A DNA stretch of 64,000 nt, from NCBI GenBank assembly GCA_964406155.1, contig CAYOQR010000006.1, positions 1 to 64,000 on the forward strand. The letters run 5' to 3'. Every line of letters starts with the position of its first letter. The stretch's first letter is position 1. Under the pieces are notes generated by a model. The model had not been told where the DNA came from. It was given only the letters and a program-made list of their open reading frames with translations, and ran no database searches. The stretch is from Dongia_B sp964406155. GTDB lineage: Bacteria > Pseudomonadota > Alphaproteobacteria > Dongiales > Dongiaceae. The translations under genes and the position numbers were made by a program. Positions 34,470-43,870 of this stretch are shown piece after piece.

Positions 34470-35102
34470 TCAGAAATAAGGGGCCGCGATTTCTTCCTGG
34501 CGAAATGCTTCCATGACGGCGGGCCGGCGGCAGAGTTCCTCCAGTACCCGCGTCACGTTGGGGAAGTCGCGAGTTGGGCTGGCGATATGGCGCGACCAAC
34601 GACCAAGCATCAGCATATAGAGATCGGCCACGGTGAGTGTGTCGCCGGCCAGATGGTTGCGACCTTCCAAATGCCGATCGAGAATTCCCAAATGCCGAAC
34701 GACGTGATCTCCCATCGTGGCCTTGAACTCCGCCCGACGTTCGGGAGGTGCGTAGAATTCCGGGCGGAAGAACTGCCAGAGATCCGCCTGCAGCGTGTTG
34801 GTCAGGAAGGTGAGCCACTGATAGGTTCTGGAGCGATCCTCCGTTCCAAATGCCGGTATCAGCGCGGCTTCGGGATGACGGTCGGCCAAATGCAGGCAGA
34901 TGGCCGCCGATTCGAACAGAGAAAAATCCCCGTCCTGAAAGGTCGGTATGCGCCCGTTCGGATTGATCGCCAGGTACTCGGCGCTTTTGTGTTCCCCCTT
35001 GCTGCGGTCCACCGGCACCAGTTCGAACGGAAGGCCGATCTCGCGCAGGACGAAATGCGGGGCGAGGCTGGCGAGCCCCTGAGAGTAATAGAGCTTGTAC
35101 AT
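34470..35102 (-). CDS. Glutathione S-transferase family protein
   Basis: A 210-residue cytosolic GST. The N-terminal thioredoxin-like domain has the glutathione-binding patterns NPNGRIPTF and FESAAICLHLAD (near residues 49-72), and the C-terminal helical domain has LTVADLYMLMLGRW near 151. It is in the catabolic operon between the amidohydrolase and the M19-like gene. It could conjugate or isomerise an intermediate, or remove a reactive by-product. Confidence 0.87.
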   Translation of the reverse strand: MYKLYYSQGLASLAPHFVLREIGLPFELVPVDRSKGEHKSAEYLAINPNGRIPTFQDGDFSLFESAAICLHLADRHPEAALIPAFGTEDRSRTYQWLTFLTNTLQADLWQFFRPEFYAPPERRAEFKATMGDHVVRHLGILDRHLEGRNHLAGDTLTVADLYMLMLGRWSRHIASPTRDFPNVTRVLEELCRRPAVMEAFRQEEIAAPYF

Positions 35103-35125
35103 GAGCGATGCTTCCCTGGTATCGA

Positions 35126-36520
35126 TCAGCGTGAAGACCGGCGACAGCGTGACGGAAGGCCCAACTTGTCCATCATTCGCGAATGCGATGTCTGGGCGAG
35201 GTCATAGACTTCCTCCGCATCGACACGCGTCGGGTGCCCCCGCGACCAGACGATCTCCCCGTTGACCATGACCGCCCCAACCGACTTCGAGCCGCAGTTG
35301 TAGACGAGTGACTGGACGGGGTCGGAATAGGGATGCGCTTCGGGAAGATCGGCCGAGCGGATGACGAGATCGGCATATTTTCCGGACTCGATCGAGCCGA
35401 TCTCGCTTTCCATGCCGACCGCACGGGCGCCTCCGATCGTCGCGAGCTCCAGAACATCCATTGCGCCCATCGTCGAGCGGTTGTCAGCCTTGGCGCGCGT
35501 GCTGAGCAGGGCTATCAACCCCTGAAGACCCACATCATAGCGACAGCCCGAAGAAACCCCGTCGCTGGCGAGCGAAATGTTCGCGCCACCCCTCAGCATC
35601 TCGAGATGTCTTGCGTGGCGCGCGGCAGCCGAGCCGAGATTCATCGAGGTGGCCGGACACCAGACCGCGGACATCTTCGCCTGCTGGACGAGCGCCGCCT
35701 CGTCGGCGCTGAGGTCGTTCATATGGCTGAAGGTGCAATTCTCGCCGATCAACCCGTGGTCGGCATAATGGCAGATCGGACGACGACCGAGCCGCGCCTC
35801 ATCTGCCTCTGTATCGTGCAGATCGAACGACTGATGCTGGCTGAAGATCACCCCGTTACGGTCAGCTACATCTTTAGCCGCACGCATCAGCTCAGCCGAG
35901 GCACTCCCGAGCCCGAACAGCACGACACAGCCGCGTATCAGGGCATCGGGCGTGTTGCGCTTGAGCTGGTTGCCAAGCAGGCCGAGGCTGCGGGCAATAT
36001 CGCGCGGCGCGCGCGACATGGCGTGAGACCCAGGCGAGGCCGGCAGATCCCATAGAAATGGATCGCCGATAAAGCCACGGATACCAACCGCCTCGGCAGC
36101 TTCGGCCGCGGCTTCGGGAAATTGGAGCGTGCCAGCCTCAAGGAAGCAGGTGGTGCCGTTCGAGATCATCTCCAGGCAGTTGAGGAAGGTCGCGGCCCGC
36201 TCATCCTCTTCCTCCACCGCGTCCCACCAGCGACGAAGCGTGTTCATCATCGCGCCGGTTTCGAGCGTGTCGGGAAAGGCCCCGCGCGCCGTGTTCATGA
36301 AATGGACATGGGTATCGATGAAACCCGGATGTACGATGCCGCCACCCGCGTCGATGACCTTCAGCGCCTCCACCTGCGGAACGATTTCCGCTTCGTTGCC
36401 GGCAAGCACGATCCTTTTTCCGGAGATGGCAACAGCACCCTGTTCGTAACACGGGCGCCCTTTTTCCATGGTGATGAGGAAACAGTTCTTCACCAGATAA
36501 TCGGCAATCACCGCAGCCAT
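35126..36520 (-). CDS. Atz/Trz-type amidohydrolase (deaminase)
   Basis: A 464-residue metal-dependent hydrolase of the AtzA/TrzN/guanine deaminase group. Metal ligands are HPGFIDTHVHF (His-x-His near residue 67), SQHQSF (near 230), FSHMND (near 265) and LASDGVSSG (Asp near 318). Such enzymes deaminate or dechlorinate N-heterocycles or act on 8-oxoguanine-like and S-adenosyl nucleosides. It opens the operon that includes GST, M19-like protein, importer and oxidoreductase. The LysR gene at 36666 lies just upstream on the same strand. The substrate is unknown. Confidence 0.87.
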   Translation of the reverse strand: MAAVIADYLVKNCFLITMEKGRPCYEQGAVAISGKRIVLAGNEAEIVPQVEALKVIDAGGGIVHPGFIDTHVHFMNTARGAFPDTLETGAMMNTLRRWWDAVEEEDERAATFLNCLEMISNGTTCFLEAGTLQFPEAAAEAAEAVGIRGFIGDPFLWDLPASPGSHAMSRAPRDIARSLGLLGNQLKRNTPDALIRGCVVLFGLGSASAELMRAAKDVADRNGVIFSQHQSFDLHDTEADEARLGRRPICHYADHGLIGENCTFSHMNDLSADEAALVQQAKMSAVWCPATSMNLGSAAARHARHLEMLRGGANISLASDGVSSGCRYDVGLQGLIALLSTRAKADNRSTMGAMDVLELATIGGARAVGMESEIGSIESGKYADLVIRSADLPEAHPYSDPVQSLVYNCGSKSVGAVMVNGEIVWSRGHPTRVDAEEVYDLAQTSHSRMMDKLGLPSRCRRSSR

Positions 36521-36665
36521 GCCGCCTCCCCTGATATCCTATCAGCCCGGTTTCTGGCGCCCGCTATCGACCTCCGTCTGATAGCGTGATGCTATTTATT
36601 AAGGCACGGTAACGCTTGGGTTATATGAAAAGCAAATATGATTTCCGACCTGATTGATATCGATT

Positions 36666-37559
36666 TTATATCAAGCTGCGGAAGGGATCTTCCATGCTGA
36701 GCTCCTTGAAGATACGGATGATGGAAGGGATAGGCTCCATCTGCCGCCGACTTTCGTGGAATGCCGCAAGAAGTACCGACGTCGCATCCAAGTCCGACGG
36801 GTGGAGAGTGGCGATTCCCTTGGCTACCAAGGCAAGGCGTGTGGGAACGAGCGAGAAGCCCTGGCCGGACGCCACAAGAGCGATCATCGTCAGGGTCGAA
36901 CCTGCGACCTGGTTCAACTCAGGCGAAAAGCCCGCGCGATTGCAGGCGCCGACAACGGTATCGAAGAATCCTGGCCCGAGTTCGCGCGGAAAGAAGACGA
37001 AAGGCTCGTTGGCAAGGTCGGCAAGCTTCAAAGCCGGATCGCTGGCACGCGGATGATCGCTTGCCAGAATCAATGCCAGTTGTTCTTCGGCGATAACTTC
37101 GCGGATAAACCCGGCACAGGCCCAAGGCCCCCGCACGAGAGCCATGTCAATCAAGCCGGCGCGCAACATGTCCGCCTGCCGTGCGGAATTCGCTTCGGTC
37201 ATACGTAGATCTATGTCGGGGAATGTTTCACGGATCCGGCGGATGACCGGTGCCAACATGGGCGAGGCCGAACTCACGAAGCCAACATTCAACCCCTTGA
37301 TCTCATCGTGACGGGCCGCCTTGCTCGCGGCTTCGATCGACTTCAGGATGTGCCGGGCGTGCGGCAGCAACCGACGGCCCGCGGGGGTAAGCGACACGCC
37401 TGTCTTGTCGCGCGAAAATAGGGCAACCCCGAGATGCTCTTCCAACTGCTGGATTTGCTGAGAAAGCGGCGGTTGAGAGATGTTTAGGCGCCGTGCCGCG
37501 TTACGGAAATGGAGCTCTTCGGCAACTGCCACAAAATACTCGATTTGACGTAATTTCAT
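36666..37559 (-). CDS. LysR-family regulator of the amidohydrolase operon
   Basis: A 297-residue LysR transcription factor with a canonical N-terminal HTH (MKLRQIEYFVAVAEELHFRN, then LNISQPPLSQQIQQLEE) and an effector domain from about residue 90. It is closest in pattern to CatR/BenM-like aromatic-catabolism regulators. ATG 37559 gives the family start, so the frame from 37637 is not used. It is transcribed in the same direction as the downstream operon, with 145 bases between. Confidence 0.9.
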   Translation of the reverse strand: MKLRQIEYFVAVAEELHFRNAARRLNISQPPLSQQIQQLEEHLGVALFSRDKTGVSLTPAGRRLLPHARHILKSIEAASKAARHDEIKGLNVGFVSSASPMLAPVIRRIRETFPDIDLRMTEANSARQADMLRAGLIDMALVRGPWACAGFIREVIAEEQLALILASDHPRASDPALKLADLANEPFVFFPRELGPGFFDTVVGACNRAGFSPELNQVAGSTLTMIALVASGQGFSLVPTRLALVAKGIATLHPSDLDATSVLLAAFHESRRQMEPIPSIIRIFKELSMEDPFRSLI

Positions 37560-39346
37560 ACCTTCCCTCGATAAACCGGCTGCACGATGTCGACGACAAG
37601 CACAGCGCAGCAAACCGTTCCGCAGTCGAAGGCGCAAACGATTTCCGATCTTACGCCGGCCTCGACTGATGCTTATGCCGGGCGCCCTTTGATCATCCTA
37701 CCATAAATCAGGAGGCTCAAAATTCGTGAAGATGCACTTCACGTGACGGTCAGCAAGACCGCGCTCTAGCGGACGCTCAAAGTTGAGAAGTCAGTCGCAT
37801 CCACACCACGACATCCCATGTCACGGTCCTGATCACAGCCTGGCAGTCTTACATTCGATCAATGCCGATCCTTCGCGTTTACGCGGCCGCTCAACTGCTT
37901 TCTTCATGCTATCCCGCACAACAAGGGGATCGTTATCGTCGATCTAAGCGCTCGGCAAGCCGTAGCCTCCCGCTCTCCTTACCAATCAATTAAATGGGGA
38001 CAATGCGACTGATCGGTGTCATTTCGGACCCGCCGCTGTTCTCGCAGACAAAAATTGCTAGCAGGCACTGGACCACGGCAAACACCATTTCTTCGTACGT
38101 TGCTCCCTAATTCATCGCGGTATCTCCAACGGTAATGAGCGCTACAGCCGAAGACCGGCTTGACGCTGCGCTAAGGCCACTCCGCCTGCAATTGGTGCCC
38201 CCGCAGCAACAATCGAGTTCTCACCAATGAATCCGCTCGTCTTGCTCCAGCGTCCGATCTCTGCTGCTAAACGACAATCGCTTGGTCTTCAGACATCATC
38301 AGTTTCGCGCGGGCTCAATGGTCCGCTGACATGTGAGACGGCGGGCTCGAAACTGTGGATTGCACAACCCGATTTCGCTGAAGCGCAACAAACGTCCATG
38401 CTCCTGATGACGGAATTCCCTGCATGGGTTTTCAGGGAATTTGGCGCGAACATCCCGTTGAATATGGCTCCGCGGTACCGGAATTTGTGCAAAACACTCT
38501 CAGAAGCTGACGATTCCCTGTATTTTCCCAGATCATCAGGGAACTTCGGATAGAGAGCGATTCGCTGATGACTGAACCCTCCGCCATTCAGTCGGTTGTG
38601 CGCCCAATCTCACCCTGAGACCTCAAATATCTCAAATGGTTAGCGGGTATCTCCGCTGACATCTAGCGCGTCATTCACCGAAACTCTCCGCAATTTCGAT
38701 GCGAAGAAACACATTATCTCCGTTGGCCGATGTCGAGGTCCGCACTCGCCCTCACGCGCCCGCGCCATTGAGCGAGACTCATGCCGCAGGAGCTGTAGGT
38801 TGCGGTCCGGACCACCGGCACCAACCGTCACTTACGACCAAACGCAGCCGTTGAATGTGTAGTATCGCCTTAAATCTGGCTCACAGCCGGTACGCGAAGA
38901 AGCCGTCACCGAATAAGATACGCGGGCCATATTCCGCATCGACAATCGACAGCCTACAAATCACGATCTGGGAAATAATACTTGCACAATAAGTAATAAA
39001 TCTTACTTCGCACCAAAAGGCCGAGCGTTTTACAATTCCCCTTCACCATTTCTCAATGTTTCTGCTCTAAAAAATGAGATCGTGTTTTCCGGCACCTTTT
39101 GGGGGACGCAGGAAAACTCACGCGGAGCACGAGGAAAACGGAAATATTAGCCAATCGCTTTCGAATTTTCTGGATCACTTTTACTTTATTCGCAACCGAT
39201 AATGGCACAAAAACTCCGTTTTTACTTATGTATACCAGGTGAATAAAATATTCAGATAAGGTCATCCGGATAATGAAATCCGGGTCACGAGCAGGAATAC
39301 GCTTGGCAGCTTTGCTGAAACGAGTAACAGGTCAGGAGCAAATCAC
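37560..39346. other. Gene-poor 1.8-kb region
   Basis: No credible protein-coding gene, tRNA or rRNA is seen. A 108-codon frame at 38227-38553 has low-complexity repeat character and no ribosome-binding site, and other frames are under 75 codons. The last 350 bases are AT-rich and probably contain the flp promoter. The segment may be the remains of lost genes between the catabolic island and the pilus locus. Confidence 0.6.
38414..38543. repeat. Two TTCCCTG...CAGGGAA inverted-repeat units
   Basis: AATTCCCTG (38414-38422) pairs with CAGGGAATT (38433-38441), and TTCCCTG (38514-38520) pairs with CAGGGAA (38537-38543). The two units are about 100 bases apart and the intervening text is also GGGAA/TTCCC-like. 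Similar degenerate units are seen dispersed in alphaproteobacterial genomes. They look like non-coding repeat debris. Confidence 0.5.
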
Positions 39347-39523
39347 ATGCTGAAGTTGATTCGTAAATTTAAAGCCAATGAGTCCGGCGTCACGGCGATC
39401 GAGTACGGCCTGATTGCCGCGCTGATCGCTATCGTTATTATTGTGGCCGTGACGGCCATCGGCACGTCGCTGTCAACCAAGTTCAACTCGATCGCCACAC
39501 AGGTTTCCGCAGCCGGTAGCTAA
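39347..39523 (+). CDS. flp: Flp/Fap major pilin
   Basis: A 58-residue prepilin of the Flp/Fap family. A short basic leader (MLKLIRKFKANESG) is followed by the cleavage region VTAIEYGLIAALIAIVIIVA, where the peptidase cuts after Gly and the Glu+5 and Tyr+6 are typical. The rest is the hydrophobic spine plus a short Ser-rich tail. It is too short for simple gene finders. It heads the tad locus, has AGGAGC upstream and is followed by a strong hairpin that would raise its mRNA above that of the assembly genes. Confidence 0.92.
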   Translation: MLKLIRKFKANESGVTAIEYGLIAALIAIVIIVAVTAIGTSLSTKFNSIATQVSAAGS

Positions 39524-39550
39524 ATACTACTTGTCGATTTGTTCGGCTTG

Positions 39551-39593
39551 GCATCATGGAACGCCCCCCTCATCGGGGGGCACCACATGATGC
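39551..39593 (+). terminator. Large stem-loop after flp, attenuator or mRNA stabiliser
   Basis: Inner stem GCCCCCC/GGGGGGC (39563-39581, 5-base loop) is extended by an outer stem GCATCATG/CATGATGC (39551-39558 with 39586-39593). No T tract follows, so it is more likely a partial terminator or 3'-end stabiliser that sets high pilin expression. Confidence 0.65.
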
Positions 39594-39727
39594 CGGCTGA
39601 CAAATCGATTGCAGTCAGCATATAAATATAAAGAAGCAAAAAAAGTCGACTTCCTTCCGCAACAAGTGATTACACCGACCTCATGTTACGGCGACATTCC
39701 TGAAGCTCGACCAGCAGGAAGCAAAAA

Positions 39728-40219
39728 GTGTTGCATGAAGCCACTTATGTGCTGCTAGCACTTCTGCTTTTCTTCGCAGCGATTTCCGATCTTCGCCGTT
39801 ACACGATCCCGAATTGGCTGACACTGAGCGTCGTAATAACATTTGCCATCAGCCTGATTGGTGATGAGCAAATCACCATGATGCAGATGGGATGGCATCT
39901 TTTCGCCGGCGCCCTGGTGCTCTCAATCGGCCTCCTGCTCTTCACTAAAAACGCTTTGGGTGGCGGCGACGTTAAACTCGTCGCGGCTCTATCCCTCTGG
40001 ACCGGCTTTGCAGGCCTTCCCCGCTTTCTTCTCCTGACAAGTCTCGCTGGCGGTGTGTTCGCACTTGTCATGCTCTCGATCCGCCATTTTCATCGAGACG
40101 CCAATCAGACATTGGATCATCGGCTGCCTTACGGCGTTGCGATCGCCATCGGAGGATTGGATTTCTGTTTTCAGGAAATAAATCCGATTCATCGGATGAT
40201 GGAAATATTTACCCATTAA
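39728..40219 (+). CDS. cpaA: Prepilin peptidase CpaA/TadV
   Basis: A 163-residue inner-membrane aspartic peptidase (A24 family) that processes Flp and the pseudopilins. The catalytic aspartates are in ISDLRRYTIPNWLT (near residue 20) and LGGGDVKLVAALSLW (near 80, Gly-x-Gly-Asp). Several membrane segments are present and the methyltransferase domain of larger type IV peptidases is absent, as usual for Tad systems. It starts with GTG 39728 (or TTG 39731) behind AGGAAG. Confidence 0.9.
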   Translation: MLHEATYVLLALLLFFAAISDLRRYTIPNWLTLSVVITFAISLIGDEQITMMQMGWHLFAGALVLSIGLLLFTKNALGGGDVKLVAALSLWTGFAGLPRFLLLTSLAGGVFALVMLSIRHFHRDANQTLDHRLPYGVAIAIGGLDFCFQEINPIHRMMEIFTH

Positions 40220-40331
40220 CCCTCTTTACCAATCCTTCACTGTATTTCTCCAAGATTAATACAAATTCGAAGAATTTTTGTGCCTGAGTTTTACTTCGAA
40301 CTTCCTGTTGCTGGAGGCGGAAGCAAAAAGC

Positions 40332-41327
40332 ATGAGACCTATCGTCGTTGTTTTTGTGCTCTTTGCCGTATTGATGGCCGGCGTCACGGCTTTCTTAGCA
40401 AAGCTTTGGCTCGATTCACGCGCGCCCGTCGTGCAGCAGCAAGTCGCCGCCCCCGAGAAACCGGCCGGAATGGTGCAGATCCTCGTGGCAGCGCACCAGA
40501 TCAGTGCAGGTACAAAACTGACCAAGGACGATATCCGCTGGGCCGACTGGCCGAAGGCGGCTGTGGAAGATCGCTTCATCCAGGAAAACCAGCTGGCGCA
40601 GGCCGCACCTCTCGCAGCCCAGGAGCCGGCTGATACGACGCCCACCCCCATCGTCAAGTCGAGTGGCGATCAGGCGGGGCAGGCCGCCGGCGTCGTGGTA
40701 ACCGGATCGATCGCGCGGCGACAGATATTATCAGGTGAGCCGATCGGCCTGGAATCGATCATCCAACCCGGTGATCACAGTGTTGTCGCCGCCATCCTCG
40801 ATCCCGGCATGCGTGCAATCAGCATCCCGATCTCCTCTGAAACCGCCGCCTCCGGCTTCATCAATCCAGGCGATCACGTCGACGTTCTGCTAGCGTCGAA
40901 TGTCCGCTCGGCGGTCGGCGATAGCGAGAACAAGAAATCCGACGTCATCGTGAATTGGGCGACGGAAACCGTCCTGCACGATGTGAAAGTCCTGGCAATC
41001 GACCAGCAATTATCGCATGAAGCCAAGGACAGTCCGGCTATCGTCGGCAAAATGGCGATGCTCGAAGTCACACCGGCAGATGCGGAACGCCTTCTCGCGG
41101 CCCAGCAACTCGGTTCGTTGAGTCTGGTGTTGCGCAGCTTCGTGCTTGAGCAGCCCAAGGACAACGATCCTCAGCAAGACACATACAACGATCCCATGCT
41201 GTTCACGGCCGATAAGGATGTCAGCAAGGGACTGGCAGCTCTGGCAGGCGCCCAAAAAGGCGCCGCAGTCAATGGCGATACGGTCCGGATCAATCGTGGC
41301 GGCACTCTTTCATCGCAGAGTTTCTAA
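40332..41327 (+). CDS. cpaB: Flp pilus assembly protein CpaB/RcpC
   Basis: A 331-residue periplasmic protein anchored by an N-terminal membrane helix (VVVFVLFAVLMAGVTAFLAK). An SAF-like domain follows (AAHQISAGTKLTKDDIRW near residue 55), then a second half with DPGMRAISIPIS near 160 and the RcpC/CpaB region. It helps assemble or stabilise the outer-membrane secretin. ATG 40332 is 54 bases inside the longer frame, gives the membrane anchor at the terminus and has GGAAGC upstream. It ends two bases before cpaC. Confidence 0.88.
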   Translation: MRPIVVVFVLFAVLMAGVTAFLAKLWLDSRAPVVQQQVAAPEKPAGMVQILVAAHQISAGTKLTKDDIRWADWPKAAVEDRFIQENQLAQAAPLAAQEPADTTPTPIVKSSGDQAGQAAGVVVTGSIARRQILSGEPIGLESIIQPGDHSVVAAILDPGMRAISIPISSETAASGFINPGDHVDVLLASNVRSAVGDSENKKSDVIVNWATETVLHDVKVLAIDQQLSHEAKDSPAIVGKMAMLEVTPADAERLLAAQQLGSLSLVLRSFVLEQPKDNDPQQDTYNDPMLFTADKDVSKGLAALAGAQKGAAVNGDTVRINRGGTLSSQSF

Positions 41328-41329
41328 TC

Positions 41330-43162
41330 ATGAAAAGTCTCCTCCTCTCGCCGCTGCTGGCAGTCGGCCTGCTTATCGGCCAGATCGGCGATGCAACGGC
41401 ACAACAAGCCCAGATGGGTCAACAGATCCAAGCCTCAAGCGGCTTGACCATACCGGTTGTCCCCGTTGCTCCACAACCGAGTGTCACCGCCCCGGCGTCT
41501 CCAGGCGACAAGCATGTCAGCAAAAGCCCCGCACTTACACAAGTTGCCGGGCAAAGCGCGACGGTGCCCATTGTACCAGTCAACCAGATCAGCACGAGCC
41601 CAGCTCCGCAAGGCGCATTGCCGGCTGCCGCGACCACCAATACCGCTATACCGCAGACTGCCCTCACTCAGGCAAATAGCGCGACATCATCCGGCGACGC
41701 ACCGCTCATGACCGCCATCCCTGTGGCACCTGTCCGGTCGGCGCCGATTGGATCCGCGCAACCACTGCCGAACACCGCTGGCACAAGCATCGCAACGGTC
41801 CCCGCTACATCAGCAGCGCCGGCAAACCTGCCCGCACCTCCGCCGCGCAAGATCGAGCTCCCCGTCCCCGCGATGCCGTCGGCCCATCCGGTGGCCAACG
41901 ACGCGCTCGCCTTGCCATTGAACAAGACACTCGGCATCACCGTGGACAAAGCGGTACGCGATGTCATCGTCGGCAATCCGGACATCGCCGATATCATCGT
42001 CCGCTCCCAGAACCAGATATACCTGATCGGCAAGAAGACCGGCGATACCAATGTCTTCCTGGTAGATGCCGAGGGGAACATGATTCGCAAGGTGGACGTG
42101 GTCGTCCAACCGGATGTCGATGGCATTCAGAGCAATATCAGCACGTTGCTCCCCGGTGAAAATATCCAGGTCAAGGGCATGGGTGATTCCGTGGTCCTGT
42201 CCGGGACGGCCTCCTCCGACGGCGTGGCTGCGCGGGCACGTAATATTGCCCGACGCTTCGTCGCCCAGGACGACAATGTCATCAGCATGCTCAAGGTCTC
42301 ATCGGAGCAGCAGGTCTTGCTGAAGGTCCGCGTGGCCGAAGCCAACAAATCCGTCCTGAAGCAGCTAGGTGTCGATAACCTCCTCAGTCCCACGACATTG
42401 GGCCCGCTCACCATCGATGCCGCGACGTCAGCGCTGGGCATTGGTCCGATCGGTAGCATGGCCGGCTCGCTTGGCCTCTCCGCCGGGAACTGGTCATCGA
42501 ACATCCAGCTCCTGGAACAACAGGGATATATCCGAACACTGGCCGAGCCGAATCTGTTGGCAGTTTCAGGTGAGACCGCCAGCATGCTCGCCGGCGGCGA
42601 ATATCCGATCCCGATCGCCCAGCAGAACGGTACGATCTCGGTCGATTACAAACCCTTTGGCGTCATCCTCTCGTTTCTGCCCGTCGTCCTGGACAGCGGA
42701 CAGATCAACCTGCGGATCGCAACGGAGGTCAGTGCATTATCGGATCAGAACAACGTCGCGGTCGCGGGGTTCACTTTCAAGAGCTTCATCACACGCCGCG
42801 CCAACAGTGTCGTCGAAATGCCGAGCGGCGGCAGTATCATGATCGCTGGCCTGCTGCAGAATAATATCACCGGTTCGTTAACCGGCGTGCCAGGCTTGAT
42901 GGATCTGCCGATCCTGGGCGCCCTGTTCCGCTCCAGCTCCTATCAACGCAATGAAACCGAATTGGTCATCATTGTCTCGGCAGTGCTGGCAAAACCAGTC
43001 GACCAGCGAAAACTCGCCTTGCCGACCGACGGCTTCGCACCGTCGACGGATCTCGACAGATACTTCCTCGGACATTTGCAGAATATCTATGTGAAGAAGC
43101 CGACCCAGGGTCCCAATGCTCCGCAATCGCTGATGGGTCCCATCGGTTATATCGTGCAATAG
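41330..43162 (+). CDS. cpaC: Pilus secretin CpaC/RcpA with long N-terminal insert
   Basis: A 610-residue outer-membrane secretin through which the Flp pilus leaves. A signal peptide (about 1-24) is followed by roughly 165 residues of Pro/Ala/Gln/Thr-rich sequence. Then come the pilus N-terminal domain (near 200-275, with DVIVGNPDIADIIV), a BON-like segment and the secretin domain (near 350-575, with AEPNLLAVSGETASMLAGGE and VPGLMDLPILGALFRS). Family members are usually about 480-520 residues, so the insert is extra. It could span the peptidoglycan or hold a glycosylated region. Confidence 0.9.
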   Translation: MKSLLLSPLLAVGLLIGQIGDATAQQAQMGQQIQASSGLTIPVVPVAPQPSVTAPASPGDKHVSKSPALTQVAGQSATVPIVPVNQISTSPAPQGALPAAATTNTAIPQTALTQANSATSSGDAPLMTAIPVAPVRSAPIGSAQPLPNTAGTSIATVPATSAAPANLPAPPPRKIELPVPAMPSAHPVANDALALPLNKTLGITVDKAVRDVIVGNPDIADIIVRSQNQIYLIGKKTGDTNVFLVDAEGNMIRKVDVVVQPDVDGIQSNISTLLPGENIQVKGMGDSVVLSGTASSDGVAARARNIARRFVAQDDNVISMLKVSSEQQVLLKVRVAEANKSVLKQLGVDNLLSPTTLGPLTIDAATSALGIGPIGSMAGSLGLSAGNWSSNIQLLEQQGYIRTLAEPNLLAVSGETASMLAGGEYPIPIAQQNGTISVDYKPFGVILSFLPVVLDSGQINLRIATEVSALSDQNNVAVAGFTFKSFITRRANSVVEMPSGGSIMIAGLLQNNITGSLTGVPGLMDLPILGALFRSSSYQRNETELVIIVSAVLAKPVDQRKLALPTDGFAPSTDLDRYFLGHLQNIYVKKPTQGPNAPQSLMGPIGYIVQ

Positions 43163-43171
43163 GTGGATATC

Positions 43172-43858
43172 ATGAAACGATATGCTGGCGTGGTCTCTTT
43201 CCTTCTTTGCTCTTTGCTGCTGTCGGGCTGCGATACGCCGAAATACGCCGACTATGATTCGCATTACGCCTTCCCGACGACGGCACAGCGAAAGACGGCC
43301 CGCCTCGATATTTCACCGCTGCAGCAAGGCTATCCGTCGCCGGCGGATCAATCCCGTCTTGCTGAATTTCTCGCGGCCTATCACCAGCAGGGAGAGTCGC
43401 CAATGTCGGTGACCGTCACAGCTCCCAACATATATGACATCCGGGGGCGACGGGAGGCCATGAATGCCGCTATGTGGCTACAGGGCCATGGCATTCCTGC
43501 CACCGATATCCGGCTTTATGTCACCGAATCGCCCGTACCGGCCGGACCTCAACTGACCTTTCCGATCTATATCGTCACCGGTCGCGATTGCGGCAATTGG
43601 TCGACCTCGATTGAGCGGGATTACTATAGCCAGAATACGGACAATTTCGGCTGCGCCCTGCAACAGAATATCGACGCCATGGCAGCCAATCCGCGTGATC
43701 TGGTGAAGCAGCGGGAACCCAGTGGACGGGATGGGGAACGGGCTTGGTTGATCGTCACCAATTACCAGCAGGGTAAGCCGATACCAGGCTCGGATGACTT
43801 GAGGGCCGGTGTCATGAACACGACCGGTGCGACGACGGTTAAGAGCTCGGGCCAGTAA
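43172..43858 (+). CDS. cpaD: CpaD pilus lipoprotein
   Basis: A 228-residue outer-membrane lipoprotein, the pilotin-like partner of CpaC. The lipobox is LLLSGC at about residue 19. The body includes the family patterns PLQQGYPSPADQSRL near 53 and FGCALQQNIDAMAANPRDLV near 160. ATG 43172 is chosen; a GTG at 43163 would add three residues. Nine bases separate it from cpaC and 12 from cpaE, so all are one transcript. Confidence 0.88.
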   Translation: MKRYAGVVSFLLCSLLLSGCDTPKYADYDSHYAFPTTAQRKTARLDISPLQQGYPSPADQSRLAEFLAAYHQQGESPMSVTVTAPNIYDIRGRREAMNAAMWLQGHGIPATDIRLYVTESPVPAGPQLTFPIYIVTGRDCGNWSTSIERDYYSQNTDNFGCALQQNIDAMAANPRDLVKQREPSGRDGERAWLIVTNYQQGKPIPGSDDLRAGVMNTTGATTVKSSGQ

Positions 43859-43870
43859 CCGGAGGACGTC

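Noticed and set aside
34008..35207. 399-codon plus-strand frame
   Set aside because: Antisense to the M19-like and GST genes, which have conserved motifs and correct spacing.
38227..38553. 108-codon plus-strand frame
   Set aside because: No ribosome-binding site, no family signal, and the frame runs through the TTCCCTG/CAGGGAA repeat units, so it is probably translated repeat sequence.
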